64,000 nt of DNA from Monilinia fructicola. Its lineage: Eukaryota; Ascomycota; Leotiomycetes; Helotiales; Sclerotiniaceae. The notes under the pieces are model-generated. The model saw only the letters and a list, made by a program, of their open reading frames with translations. It had not been told where the DNA came from and ran no database searches. This document shows, piece by piece, positions 1 to 12,164 of this stretch (position 1 is the stretch's first letter; every line of letters begins with the position of its first letter). The position numbers and the translations under genes are program-made. Location: NCBI GenBank assembly GCA_008692225.1, contig VICG01000005.1, positions 1,211,001 to 1,275,000 on the forward strand, given 5' to 3'.

Positions 1-2386
1 ACCTACCCTGCGTGTATGCTAGACCCCTTGTGACAGATGATAGATTGAAGTTGGAATGCAGCAGGTAATTTAGCACTTCCGGCGGGGAGTCTTTAGCGGC
101 ATTGCTATCAACAGCTGCTGCATCGTCTTCGAACTCACCCTGATCGTCTGGATGACTGAACAGCCACTCTACGGCTCGTTCCAAGTCACCGTTGGTCTCC
201 TTTAACGCCTTTCGCGCTTGCGGAGGTCCGAAACCCATGGCGCCCAACATTTCAATTTTTTCGGGGTCGACCGTAGTGACTGTGGCTTGACCAGGGCTTA
301 AATTTAATGGAACATCAATGTCTGCATCATCCATATGGCCGAAAAGCCACTCCATAGCGGCGTTCGCATCACTGTTCCCAGTAGCGTGTAAGGCTTTCTC
401 GCAGCGGTTCAGTGGAAATCCCATAGCCTGGAGCTGTTGTAAAGCTTCTGCGTTTGCGGAGAACGAAGGTCGACTTGTCTCGTCATCGGGGAGAAGAGTT
501 TCTGAAAAGTTGTAGACCAGGTGACTGATAATTATCTAAAAGAAATTGCTCGTCTCCAACAACGACAGGAACGTCGACCTTTGTCGGCACCCAATTTATA
601 AGAACAAACCTTCTAGCGTTTACGGCTAGAACCTCTGGGAATGTCTGAAAAAGCGATCGTTTGGAAAATCCATCTTTACTACCGCATGCCGTACATGTAA
701 GTTCCACAATCTCCTCAGCCGTGAAACTGTCTAAACATTCCTTTAAAGTCACAGCTTCATACTCGTCCACATTTTCACCATCTGCACTCGAGCTTGCCTT
801 GACTTTTCGAAATGGCACGGGAATAGATATGTTATCTTGCTCATCTGTACGATATCGCACTTTTTTGCAGCTTAGACATTGCAAGCGCTGCTCCATGACG
901 AAGCGAAAGGCTCGTGTGGGATCTTCAAATGGAGCTGTGTGCTGAGAGCGTGTGATCAGTTTGAAAATATGGAGGAGAAACTCGAATGAGTCCTGCTGAC
1001 GCATGGTTGAGAACTCTGAATGACCTCTGCCGACTAAATATTTCAACATCGAGGGTGCCAAGCCCTTCTGATCTGCGACACCACTCGACGGTGATTGAGG
1101 GCTAGTGGAGTCGGGGAATGAGTATCTTCCCGAAAGTAGGCCATCTGCCAACTTGCGCAACTGTGTCTCCAGGTCCTGAGCTGGATCCTCGACAATAGGT
1201 AATTCTGTGTCTGGTAATAAATAACGCTTTTGAAATTGAGGTAAATCGAACAGGCATTGAAGAGCACTTGCCAAGTAGCAGCTATTTCCTAGATTTTTCA
1301 ACCCTGTAAATCCTTTGCCAAACAGCTTCGTCAATTCGTGACCTTGTTCATCAGTCATGGAAAACTCCCAACGCAGATTTTCATCAACCTGCATCTCCAT
1401 CAAACTTTTTTCAGTTTTCTCGCGTTCAGCGAGCATGATTCCCCAATGGGCAAGGTGTTTGCCAAGATCTTCATCGATTCGTTCCTCATCGCACGCATAG
1501 CAATATACATCAGCCGTACCATCCGAAGTAATAGATCCGAGTTTTACAGCAATTGCATGCCCAGTTTGATTTTTTATGTTCCAGTCCATGCGAGTGCCCC
1601 TTGAGTCCACCGAATTGTGCTCGTCCACATCCCAAGTTCCCACATTGCAAGCAAGCCACAAGTTCTCCTTAAGATCACAAAGAGAACAGTGGCCTAGATC
1701 TTGAGACTGTATTTGACGTGCACTTTCCTGCTGTAAGGTAAGAATATGTTCACAAGAGGTAAACTCTTGCTCCCAGGCCTTCACTTCTTCCTGCCTTGAA
1801 AATGTATTTGCTTTCATTACACCGTCTACTACCGCAGATAGTTTACCTGAAGATTTATCGATATCATCAACGGCGCATTCATAGCAGCGAGCTTTTGTAT
1901 GGTATTCGTATCGATCGGCTTCGGTTTCCGCAGCAATAGCTAATTTAGAAATTTTTTGAGGGGGCTCATCTCGAACCACATGGCGTCTTGTTCTCCGAAT
2001 ATTGAGAACCAAAGGATGGCTTTTGATAGTATGATGTAGTTGAGAATGATTCCTGTCACCGGTACAGCCACCATTAAAGCAGAAAAGACAAACGTCCAAA
2101 CCAGTGGAATCATCCTAGATAAGAAAATGTTAGATCCTTCAACTCAATCGAGGACATTTGCGACATTGAAGGGTATCATTATGTTTGTCAAAACCATAAA
2201 ATACGTTGTACTCACTAAGGAATCAAAGCATTGTGTGCAGTCTTCACGATATATACGGCTTGACTAGGTCCTGGGGGACGCAGTTCTGCGAAAGTGACGG
2301 TTAGTCATAATATTGCGAAGATAAAATCTACCTTAAACTCAATGTAAATAGAACTTACCAGCAGCATCAACATGCTTGCAAGACAT
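1..2386 (-). CDS. UBP14: UBP14/USP5-type ubiquitin carboxyl-terminal hydrolase, 3' partial, with frame breaks
   Basis: Cysteine deubiquitinase of the Ubp14/USP5 (isopeptidase T) family, which disassembles free ubiquitin chains for recycling. The start is ATG at 2384-2386 (MSCKHVDAA). Exon 1 is 2359-2386, intron 2286-2358, exon 2 2216-2285, intron 2115-2215, and exon 3 runs from 2114 to the window edge, where a GTAGGT donor lies at 6-1 after KGSSIHAG, so the His-box exon is outside. Visible domains are the N-terminal zinc-binding region (CTQCFDS, CLFCFNGGC), a UBP zinc finger (CSLCDLKENLW to ADVYCYACDEER, about 1500-1690), the Cys box GLKNLGNSCYLAS with catalytic Cys codon at 1278-1280, and two UBA domains (QLQAMGF about 440, EMLGAMGF about 240). 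The conserved protein changes frame at about 2249, 1652, 1572, 507 and 94, so no single frame encodes it. Identity is very sure; whether it is functional or mis-sequenced is open. Confidence 0.85.
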
Positions 2387-3790
2387 TTTTCTCGTAGAAT
2401 ATAGTACCTGATCCTGTTTAATTTGGTGATGTAAGCAAGAACTACTAGGGAGTGCGTGAGTCTTGTTTACGTTCAGAGGTTTTGATCTTTGGTTTGACGT
2501 CCTACGCCGAATGGAGAGAAGAAAAGAGAAGAGAGGAGAAGAGAAGAGAAGAGATGACAAGACAAAGTAGAGTGAAGTGCTCGAGTAGAGTAGAGAACTA
2601 CCTAGGTACACTAATATGTACCTCCAGCTAGGTAGGGAGGGAGGGAGAGGTAGCTACTGTATCGGGATGGTAGAATCAAAATGGGCCAGTGGTGTATGGG
2701 ATGTCCCGTCGTTTGGCGGGCAGTGGGAGGTACCTAAGTAAGGCTAGTGGGGTAATCAAAGCTTTAGACAAAGTAAAATGTAGAATCGACGAGGGTAGGT
2801 ATAGTGATATCAGTACTAGTAGTACCGTAGCAGGCACAGGAGGTAAAATGTACGAGGCAGTCTTACTACGCACGTATCAATGCCAACGCGTGCTTTAGGT
2901 AAGATTGATTGGTGTACCTAGTATACTTAGGGTAGTGGGTGTATGATTCCTTAAATAGAGGGGTAAGTGCATCGCGGTATCACGGGTTGTCAATTCCACG
3001 GTGTCCCTAACTTATAAGGCACGACTGCGGGACTACGAGTCTACTACCTACTACCTACGGAGTACAGCATCCATACAAGGAAGAATTTGGAATTTCACAG
3101 TGTCCGAGTTTCCTATGAATGAATGTCGATTGGGTGGTTGGCTGGTTGGTTGATCAATATTTCATATTTCATATCTTCCCCTTATCTCCGCATCGATCGG
3201 TCTTTGCAATCACATGATCAAATAAAAGATATGCAGATGATAACCTGGGATCATGGACAGTATGTGATTGGTTCATATCTTCGATCTTCAAGCAATCCCC
3301 GTGGTCTCTATGACATAAAAGACTTTTCGATAAGCTTGAGAACTTCTTGATATCGGTGAATGATGATGGCGCTAAGCTTCATTGGGGCCTGCATCTAAAC
3401 TCCGAGCTCCGTGAATCCCGCTAATAATCCGTCCGTAGTTAAAAGTATCCAATAGCACTCTCTTCATCCTTGCCTTCCACTTATTTTTCTTTCTTTAATC
3501 GCTCAAATCAAAAATCCGCCCCCCCCCCCAATCGATTTATTATCAGATCTTACCCCAAATTTAACAAACATTCAAAATTCAATCAACCAAGAAGTCAATC
3601 AAGCAACCAAACACATCCATCATCAAATCCTTCCTACCAATATAAACAATCTTCAAAATACACCAACACGTTCAACATAAACATCAACCCACATCAAATT
3701 CTATACCTCACATTATCCACTCATCGTCATATCATCAAGTTCCATCTTTCTTCGACCTTTCAATCGCCACTCACATCACATATTACAAAA
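2387..3790. promoter_or_regulatory. Divergent intergenic/promoter region between UBP14 and ISU1
   Basis: This is non-coding sequence between two divergently transcribed genes. It contains a purine-rich GA tract (about 2515-2557, repeated GAGAAGA units), GGGA repeats (about 2635-2650), scattered short ORFs without family features, and a 10-C run at 3521-3530 in the ISU1 leader. The 3470-3790 part is CA/TC-rich with few Gs, typical of a fungal 5' UTR. I saw no convincing binding sites. Confidence 0.5.
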
Positions 3791-4448
3791 ATGTTTCGAA
3801 GAGCTTTGTTAAATGCACCCGCGTTGCTGGTAGAGCGCTATCAGCACCCAGTCACTTCGCCACCAGACCTATTTCTGCGCAAATTGCGTTACCATCTTTC
3901 GCTGCTGGTCGTAGATCATATCACGAAAAGGTTCTCGATCATTATTCGCGGCCACGAAATGTTGGCAGTATGTCAAAGACAGATACCGACGTTGGAACGG
4001 GACTAGTTGGCGCACCAGCGTGTGGCGATGTCATGAAGTTGCAGATTAGGGTAGATCCAGATACAAATACTATTTCCGATGTGAAATTCAAGACATTTGG
4101 TTGTGGTTCTGCCATTGCTTCTTCTTCATACCTGACAGAATTGGTTCGAGGAATGACTCTTGAGGAAGCCGGCCGAGTGAGAAATACAGAAATTGCCAAG
4201 GAGCTTTGTCTGCCGCCTGTAAAGCGTAGGTCAACTCAAATCATCTCTATCTAATCATACATGTTAACACTCATCCAGTTCATTGCTCCATGCTTGCTGA
4301 AGATGCCATCAAATCTGCCATTTCGAATTATTACACCAAGAATCCTAAATCACAATCGACGAACCTTGGAGGTACTGGTGCATCTATGCCAAAGATTGAC
4401 GTAGAGACTGTGATGGAGCCGGCACAATCTCAGACAGCCGCCGTCTAA
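3791..4448 (+). CDS. ISU1: Mitochondrial iron-sulfur cluster assembly scaffold protein (IscU/Isu1), with a frameshift in the transit peptide
   Basis: Scaffold on which [2Fe-2S] clusters are assembled in the mitochondrial matrix with the Nfs1 desulfurase, frataxin and the Ssq1/Jac1 chaperones. Exon 1 is 3791-4225, the intron 4226-4278 (GTAGGT..CAG), exon 2 4279-4448. The mature part is clear: RRSYHEKVLDHYSRPRNVG, then Cys ligands in GAPACGD, FKTFGCGSA and LHCSM, and the LPPVK chaperone-binding motif that straddles the intron. The C-terminus is NYYTKNPKSQSTNLGGTG followed by an acidic tail. The ATG MFRRALLNAPA begins a plausible transit peptide, but the body lies in another frame: one base appears to be missing around 3811-3832, after which VAGRALSAPSHFATRPIS leads into the body. 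No ATG exists in the body frame back to the stop at 3643. This is normally an essential single-copy gene, so a sequence error is the likelier cause. Confidence 0.88.
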
Positions 4449-5246
4449 GTGTTTGATTTGAAAGTAGGCGCTTTGGGATATGGAAGTTTTTCTTTTCCGC
4501 GTGTATTATGATACGAAGGTGTACTTGTTTGATCAGGTAAAAGCATGGATTGGTGATAGGGTGTCCAGGCTATTGAAGACGCAAAGGACAAGAATGGGGA
4601 CGGACAGGGGAGATTGGTCTGCATGACATTCTCTTGAAATTGATGCCAAAAGGAGCATCTACCAAATCATTTTGGAGAGGTTTAGTTTTCACCTACCTCG
4701 GAGATATCTAGGCTGTTGCATTTTCCTGATACATAAGTTGAAGTCAATCATAAGATACCAAATGTTACATTCATGATTCATTTCTGATATCTCAACGGAG
4801 TGACTGAAAATGATTTCCTCGTGCTATATCTTGTTTTATACTCATGCTCGAAGCTCCCAAATCCGAACGAGTCAAGGTATTTATTGTTCGTAACCTGGAA
4901 TGGTGCATTCGAGAGATACTCCAGCTGTATTCGCAAGGTGCATAATGAGGAATGATCCAAGGTAGAACCTCCAACTCGACTACCAACCAAGCACCTAGGT
5001 AGGAGATAGATAAGTCGTAACAGATATTGAATCCTAATAAATACTCCGTAATGGATAGGTACAAGGAGGGTGGAATGGAAAAACTTTAAGCGGAATCCCC
5101 AAAGGCGGTGTAGAATCTTTATCTTATCATTTGTCAAAAACTAGGTAAATATTTTTTTTCTGCAGGAAGCGAACCGCCTGGCCATCTCTAGCTTTTGAGA
5201 AAAAAGGTTTGACTTCGTAAAGCAACCACAATCGCAATTTTTAATC
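4449..5246. other. Intergenic region, ISU1 3' flank and DBP3 promoter
   Basis: No gene seen. The ORFs here on the minus strand have no recognisable family features and no coding-like composition. A short T-rich run at 5150-5160 precedes the DBP3 leader. Confidence 0.5.
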
Positions 5247-7099
5247 ATGCCAAAACGTAGTCTGGAAGATACAGAATTGAATTCTGGAGATCACGATATC
5301 AAGAGCTCCTCAAAGAAGAGTCGCAAAGAAAAGAGAGAAAAGAAATCCAAAGATGTCGAAGAGCCAGCTACAGATTCCACTCCGACCGAGGTTGAAGTAG
5401 AGTCAAAGGAAGCTCGTAAGGAAAGAAGACGATTAAAGAAGGCGAAGAAAGCTCAAGAGGCAGAAGAGGAGGTATCTGGCGAGCAATTGGATGAAAACAA
5501 TACTATTGAGCCCGCGTCGGACGCCAACGCTGCTGCAGATGCGAAGGCTGCTAAAAAGGCTGAAAAGGCGCGTTTGAAGGCATTGAAGAAGGAAGGGAAT
5601 CAAAAGAAACCAGACAGTCCTAAATCTACCGAACCTACAGCCCCAAAAACTGTTTCTCCGCAGCAAAATGGAATTACCTACACTGAAGATTCCAATTTAA
5701 GTGCCTTGCCACAAAGCGAAATAGACTCTTTCTTGACCACGAACTTCATCACCATTACCGATCCATTATCTACTTCGGCGACTCTAAGACCGTTGACAAA
5801 ATTCGACTACCTGCCAATCAGTGACCCTGCTCAACGAGCCCCATTCAAGGACTTCAAAGCTCCGACTCCAATCCAAGCCGCAGCATGGCCATTTTTGCTC
5901 GCTGGTCGCGATGTAATTGGGGTTGCTGAGACGGGTTCAGGCAAAACCATGGCTTTCGCCGTGCCTTGTGTACGTTACATGTCATCTTTGACCAAAAGTC
6001 AAAAGAACAAAGGTCCTAGGGCTGTTGTCGTATCGCCGACTCGAGAATTGGCGATGCAGAGCTATGAGCAAATCTTGAAACTTGCCCAGGCTTCTGGTCT
6101 TGAGTGTGTCTGCGTATATGGAGGTGTCCCCAAGGATGAACAGATAAGGGCACTAAAGACTGCCGACATCGTTGTCGCCACCCCGGGTCGTCTTAATGAT
6201 CTCATCAATCAAGGATGCGCGGATTTGAGCAAGGCTAGATACGTCGTCCTTGATGAGGCTGATCGAATGCTGGACAAAGGTTTCGAAGAAGAAATCAGAA
6301 AGATCATCAATACTACACCCTCTCTTGGAAAAAGACAGACACTCATGTTCACGGCTACTTGGCCCGAGTCGGTGCGCGAGTTGGCTTCCACTTTCATGAC
6401 TAGCCCTGTCAAAATTGCCATTGGTGATAATCCTACAGGAGATCTTCGAGCCAACTCTCGCATTGTGCAAAAGGTGGAGGTTGTTGAACCAAGAGATAAG
6501 GAATACAGGCTTATGCAATTACTTAAGCAATACCAAAGTGGCAGCCAAAAGGATGATAGGATCTTGGTCTTTTGTTTATACAAGAAGGAAGCCACAAGGG
6601 TAGAGGGCTTCATCAGACAGAAGGGGTTCCGAGTTGCTGGTATTCATGGTGATTTGAGTCAGGAACAAAGGACAAGAAGTTTGGAAGCTTTCAAGAGTGG
6701 TAACACTCCAGTTCTCGTGGCCACAGATGTCGCAGCTCGAGGCTTAGATATCCCTGCTGTCAAGCTAGTCATTAATTGCACGTTTCCTCTTACGGTGGAA
6801 GATTATGTGCACCGCATTGGTCGAACTGGCAGAGCTGGCAAAGATGGACTGGCAATTACATTGTTCACTGAGCATGACAAGGCTCAGTCTGGCGCGTAAG
6901 TAAATCCCGAATGTCAAATCGGCCAACCACTAACAACTGATGCAGTTTGATCAACGTCCTCAAGGCAGCTAATCAACCGGTTCCTGACGAGTTACTGAAG
7001 TTTGGCACTACGGTTAAGAAGAAGGCTCACGACGCATACGGTGCATTTTTCAAGAATGTTGACACCACCAAAAAAGCAACGAAGATAACATTTGATTGA
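5247..7099 (+). CDS. DBP3: DEAD-box ATP-dependent RNA helicase of the Dbp3 family
   Basis: Predicted nucleolar RNA helicase acting in pre-rRNA processing and 60S ribosome biogenesis, by analogy with yeast Dbp3. Exon 1 is 5247-6895, the intron 6896-6945 (GTAAGT, CTAAC branch site, TGCAG), exon 2 6946-7099, giving 600 residues. Residues 1-130 are a lysine/glutamate-rich charged tail typical of nucleolar helicases. The helicase core follows: Q-motif region around 200-215 (PTPIQ), motif I AETGSGKT 227-234, PTRELA 264-269, TPGR 312-315, DEAD 336-339, motif III as TAT 369-371, ARGLDIP near 497-503 and [10 protein letters not shown] 522-531. The C-terminus after the intron ([21 protein letters not shown]) matches the family. 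Frame and motifs are intact with no internal break, in contrast to the two genes upstream. It converges on RFT1. Confidence 0.93.
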
Positions 7100-7152
7100 G
7101 ATGCGACGTTTTAGTGTAATTGTTTGCTCGAGAAAGAGAGAAAGAGACGAAG

Positions 7153-8935
7153 TCACCCTTTAATTTTACTGTAACATTCGAGAAGATATTCCCTCTCACT
7201 CGTGGCTCTACAAGGCGTAATGGTTAGTTGTTTATAGATCAATCCTGTGGCCGAGAACTTACAGGAGAATTACAAAAACCACTGCCACCAACCCGCTTTT
7301 GATTATATCCACTAGACCACCTGTGAATGTCGTTCTTATCTGAGCCTGTACGGCGTACGTGACAACCCCAAGTGACATCGTGCTAGGTCGTGGTAGCAAA
7401 TCAAGAACCTTGAAGCCAGCTCCGTGGCGTCTGCAGTACGCCAGAATAAAATGGCCACACCATATAATCCGCAAGAGCATATTGGCCATGTTTGCCAATA
7501 CTAAGCCCTCGGCCCCGAGATCCAAGACTCCCAAGAATAGGTATGCAGCGCCACCAAACCCTGCCGAAAAGACAGTCATCCATAAAGATTGCCTATAAAC
7601 TTCGGCCTCGGTAGCAACAACCGCCACAAACGCTTCGCAGACTCCGTTCAACGCAAGTAATGGAATGTAGTAACAATACACCGCAAGGACATTGCCGGCT
7701 CCGGATGACTGCCATCGTGGGCCGGCAATGAAGTTTAGGAGAAGTGGGGCGACTGTCGGGCCGACGGCAACAACGGCAACTGACAAGATGAAATATGTTC
7801 GTAGTAGCCTGTGCAGATCTGTACTGGCTTTCTCGGTAGCTTCCTTCGTTGGTTCCCCATCGACGACTGACAGAAGCTTACCAAAGTAGTTTCTGGACAT
7901 TTCTTCAATTGGCTGTAAGACTAAACGCGCAATAAGACCCCCATAGTTGCTGGCCAGTGCATAAATGCCTTGAGCTGTTTGTGTGGCCATTGACGCAATG
8001 AGAAATGTATCGCCTTGGGTCAAAACATGCTTTACCATTGATTGTATCATCATACTCGCCCCCAGGGACAAGAGCGGTTGAGAAAAGTACGAGTAGGTGA
8101 ATTGCTCTTTTTTACTACCATTAATTAGTTCCGTGAATTGTAACACATCAGAAAGTCTGGGGTACCTAGAAATGGGCTTGATCATCAACGAGAATCCACC
8201 CTGCGATGCAATATTCCAAACGCCCAAGAGGTATACAAACAGTATCGAAATAGCATATACCCCTTGTCCAATGGCAAATGGCAATATCCCCAACTCTGCC
8301 TGATGGCGAGCAGCCCAGACTGCCATGGCACAGGTAACAATGCATCTTGATACAGTTGCAATCGACTCGGCAGCAGCACGAATTGTAAAAGCTGATTTTT
8401 GTTGAACCACCACAAAGCATGGCTCAGCGAGCAATTCTACAATTGCCGCCAAACCATACAATTTCAAGGATTGTCGAAAATATGGTGTTTTGACCACACC
8501 AATTTGCCCCGTATTGACATAGATCCAACCAAACAGCAAAGTAGACCCCAGGCCAAGGGCAATAGAGATATATGACAAATTCACAATTGCCTGGCTTTTG
8601 CCAGCGGTCGTTCGGCTATCCAAATATCTGGCCTGTGTGGGCCGGTTTTCATCCTGTTTGGCCTTAGAATAATCATCACTTATGTCTGTCTGCCTCTGTA
8701 TTGCAACACGTAAGCTCTCTCTTGAGAAGAACAGTACGGTGATAGAATACACTTCAAGTTGTGTTGACACAGCCAGCAACTCGGGTGAGAGATAACGAAG
8801 AAGTATTTGATTGACAATGAATGTCAGAGCTCTAGATCCAGCCTGTAACGCAATTAATAGGGATGCTCCGCCTGCAGATGTTGAGAGAAGAGATTTGCCT
8901 GCTGGCTTCTCTTTTTGGGCCTCCTCAGACGACAT
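7153..8935 (-). CDS. RFT1: RFT1-type ER membrane protein (dolichol-linked oligosaccharide translocation/N-glycosylation)
   Basis: Polytopic ER membrane protein of the Rft1 family, required for use of Man5GlcNAc2-PP-dolichol in N-glycosylation; a direct flippase role is disputed in the literature. Exon 1 is 7263-8935 (ATG at 8933-8935), the intron 7208-7262 (GTAAGT..TTGTAG), exon 2 7153-7207, giving 575 residues. The N-terminal family signature is visible (SLLIALQAGSRALTFIVNQI, then a SRESLRVAIQR segment), with many hydrophobic helices through the protein and the conserved QPIEEMSRNYFGK stretch. The short last exon encodes ATSEREYLLECYSKIKG, matching the usual Rft1 C-terminus, so the intron is preferred to the in-frame stop at 7259-7261. 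The stop codon lies 53 bp from that of DBP3, so the two transcripts probably overlap at their 3' ends. Confidence 0.9.
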
Positions 8936-9480
8936 CTGTGGTCACAGGAAAATACGTGGGGTTTAGGTTTTGGGGAATAGTTAATCTTGTCGATTCGAGA
9001 TACCTAGTATTTATACACTTTGGTTGCTGGTCACATGATGAAGTTAAAGTTAAGCTTATGACTGCTATTCAGGAGAAACATGGGGAACCTTAAATTATAA
9101 TACTCTAACTTCTTAAGCCTCAGCCCGTGTTCTAAAGAAACATCTGTAATTTCTAAAATACTTCTCATCTAACTTTGATTATTATTATACGCATCTTATT
9201 TTTAGACTGGAGGAAGACCACAACCCCTAGAGTATTACTATAATAATAGATATATTATAAAATTCTAGAATCCCTCTAACCCCTAATTTACTATATATTT
9301 TATATATATTAATAAGAGTTTTTAAGCGTTTCTATTAAAAGATTTTCGAAACACTATATAATTTTAAGATAAACTTAAATACTAGGGGCGCTGCTTAAAC
9401 CGCTAGCTTTTAGAAAAGTATTAGTCTAATTCGAAACGTAGATTAAAATCTACTTATCTTTTTAATTTTAATAATTTAAA
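8936..9480. other. RFT1 upstream region and left border of the AT block
   Basis: Normal-composition promoter sequence (to about 9,100) passes quickly into AT-saturated DNA. At 9222-9236 there is a CCCCTAGAGTATTAC string resembling one end of the G-family TIR (CCCTAGAGTACC), possibly a decayed solo end. The segment 9381-9460 (ctaggggcgctgcttaaacc...) is shared with 48474-48590. Confidence 0.4.
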
Positions 9481-10171
9481 ATTTTATTTAAATTATAAAA
9501 TCGAGAATTTAATTTATATTATATATTATTTAAAATACTATATAAAGATTTTCTTATAATAATAATAAGAAATTAAAATATATTATATAATTCATTAAAT
9601 ATTATTTTAATAAGGTTTATTATTAATAAAACTCTTAATTTAAAATTATAATTTATATTAAAAGAAACGTTACGTTTTATATTTAATAGAGATATTTAAT
9701 ATATAATAAAGATTTGCTTTATATTAATATTAATACTATATTTATTATATAATAAATATTAAATAGTAAAATAGATTTTAAGTCGCCTACTCTACTTCTC
9801 GCCACCCCCCTTATTTAGCTAGCATTTCATATTAAAAACGATTATTTTAACTTATTAATAACTCTACGAAAAATACATATATATTTTTTAAAATTTTGAT
9901 TAAAGCTTTTATATAAAGTTATTAATATATTTTAAAAATCTTAAAATTTTATAACTTTTTTATAAAGAGTAATATAGAATTATAAAAAATTAGATTTTTC
10001 GATTTTAGATTTATATAGAAATTATTATAACGAATATTATATGCTTTAGACATGTGATACTTTATTATATCAAGCGATATTATATATAAAAGAGATCTCA
10101 AAGGCTCTTAAAGATCTCTTTCCTTTTTAGCTTTGTTATTCTAATTAATTAATCTTTATCAACTCGCTCTA

Positions 10172-10966
10172 CTCGGGCGGGTTTAAAAAGAGGCATACGC
10201 AAAAAATATAACTTATAATTGTTTAGCGAAACCTTTATATAATTTTATATAATTTATAAATAGCTTAAATTTAGTATTTTTATATTTGCTATAAAAGTTT
10301 TGTATTATAAAAATCAATTTTAAGTGAATAATAATATAACGAAATATATAAATATTTAAAAAATATAAAAAAATAAAGATTTATAATAATATTAAATAAC
10401 TTAAGAAATATTATAGCTAGATCTATAAAATCATATTATATAATAAAATAAAAGCTGAATTTTATATTATTAATTTTAAAATTTAAATATCTTTATTAAT
10501 ACTCAAGATATATATTAATAAAATTAAAAATTTACGAAAATTTACAAGTTTTAAAAAAGTAAATTCGCTTATTTTGATTATTTAAACATAACTTTTCGTT
10601 GAAATATAAAAATTTTCATGTTTTATATCAATATATATATTAATAAAATAAATATTATTAAATTTTAATATATCAAATAAAACTTTAAAGTTTATATTAT
10701 TTTTCTATAATTTTAGTTTTCAAAATTTATATATCGTTAAAATTTAAATTAATATATTAATAAATTCTAAAATTTTCTTAAATCACTAACTTTATAATAT
10801 TACTATTCGTTTAAAAATAATTTTTATAATATAAAAAACTTTGTAGAAAGATATTAAAATACTAAATCTAATATATATATAAATTATATAAAATTATATT
10901 AAAGTTTCGTTGAATAATTATAAGTTTTATATTCGCCTATGCCTCTTTTAAAAGGCATCCGAGTAG
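10172..10966. mobile_element. Element F copy 1, TIR element of about 0.8 kb
   Basis: Starts (T)ACTCGGGCGGGTTTAAAAAGAGGCATACGC and ends with the inverted ...GCCTATGCCTCTTTTAAAAGGCATCCGAGTA. Inside, AACTTATAATTGTTTAGCGAAA on the left pairs with TTTCGTTGAATAATTATAAGTT on the right, so the TIR is longer than 80 bp. A TA flanks each end. The interior has no coding signal. Same size as the copy at 25,113-25,917. Confidence 0.7.
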
Positions 10967-11392
10967 TATGTAATTATAATAATTATTTATAAAGTTAAAA
11001 CTTTTATAAAAAATGTTTATAACTTCTAAATAAAAATGATTAAAAATAATCTATAAATATTCATAAAACTTATTAATTGTTATATAATAAATAAGCTATT
11101 AAAAGTATATATAAAGAGATCTAATTATTAAATAAATTAAAATTACAAATTTTTTATTTAAGATTTTATCGTTAAAATCTAAGAATCTATATTAAACATT
11201 TATTATAAATAATAATATATTATTAGATAATAAATTCAATTAATAGTAGTAGTAGTAGTATTTATTTTCATTTAACGAATAAGCTAAAGGCCCCTCTAAA
11301 ACCTCCTTAAGAGTATAAGAATATATTAAACTATAAAATTAAACTAAATGTAACCTTAAAAAGCGTTTTATATATAAAATATACGGTAAATT

Positions 11393-12164
11393 ACTCTCAT
11401 ACCATAAAAATCAGATTTATTTTATTATAATGCTATATAGATTCTATACTCTTTAAATAGAATCTAAATCAGATTTTATATTCAAAAAATATAGAAACTA
11501 AATAATGAATTATAAATTTTCAAAATCTAATATTTTTATTAGTCGATTATTAATAAGCAAAAAAACTTTAATTTTCCGTTCTATATTCGGAGCTTAATTA
11601 TTCCAACCATTTCAGCTGTTTCAAAAAAAAGCTAAGCATTTCGGTTATTTCGAAAGTGGTTAATTATTTCGGCTACTTCGAAGATAATTAATTATTTCGG
11701 CTATTTTGAAAGTAATCAATTATTTTAGCCCTTCCATTCCCAACCCTTTCATTTCCAACCCTTCCATTCCTAACCCTTCCATTCCAGCTATTTTATTCTA
11801 GCCCTTTCATTCCAGCCATTTTATTCTAGCCCTTCCATTTTGGTCATTCTATTTTAGCTATTTTATTTCAACCCTTCCATTCTGATCATTTTATTCCGGT
11901 CTTTCTATTCTAGTTATTTTATTTTAGTTATTCTATTTTGACCATTCCATTTTAACCCTTCCATTTTGAAATAATATAAATATTGATTTGTTAATATAAA
12001 AAATTTATTATAAAACCTTAAATTCTATAGTTTTTAAATAAAATGTAATTTAGATTTTATTCAAAAAGTATAAAATCTATATGATACTATAATAAAATCA
12101 CTTCGATTTTTATAGCATGAAAGTAATTTTTTTCGATTTTTCATAGTATGAGAGTAATTTACCG
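11393..12164 (+). mobile_element. Element B copy 1, long-TIR element with internal CATTCC-type tandem repeats
   Basis: Bounded by TA|CGGTAAATTACTCTCATACC and ...TATGAGAGTAATTTACCG|TA. The TIR is long: AATCnnnnTNATTTTATTATAATGCTATATAGATTCTATAC is mirrored on the right. The centre (about 11,640-11,970) is a run of degenerate 10-15 bp units of the type CATTCCAGCC/CATTCTATTTTGGCC. No coding capacity was recognised. Confidence 0.7.

Noticed and set aside
2339..2611. 90-residue minus-strand ORF overlapping the UBP14 start
   Set aside because: Low-complexity Ser/Leu-rich reading of the GA tract; UBP14 exon 1 in a different frame explains the conserved part.
3123..3350. 75-residue ORF upstream of ISU1
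   Set aside because: No family features; it lies in promoter/leader sequence and lacks coding-like composition.
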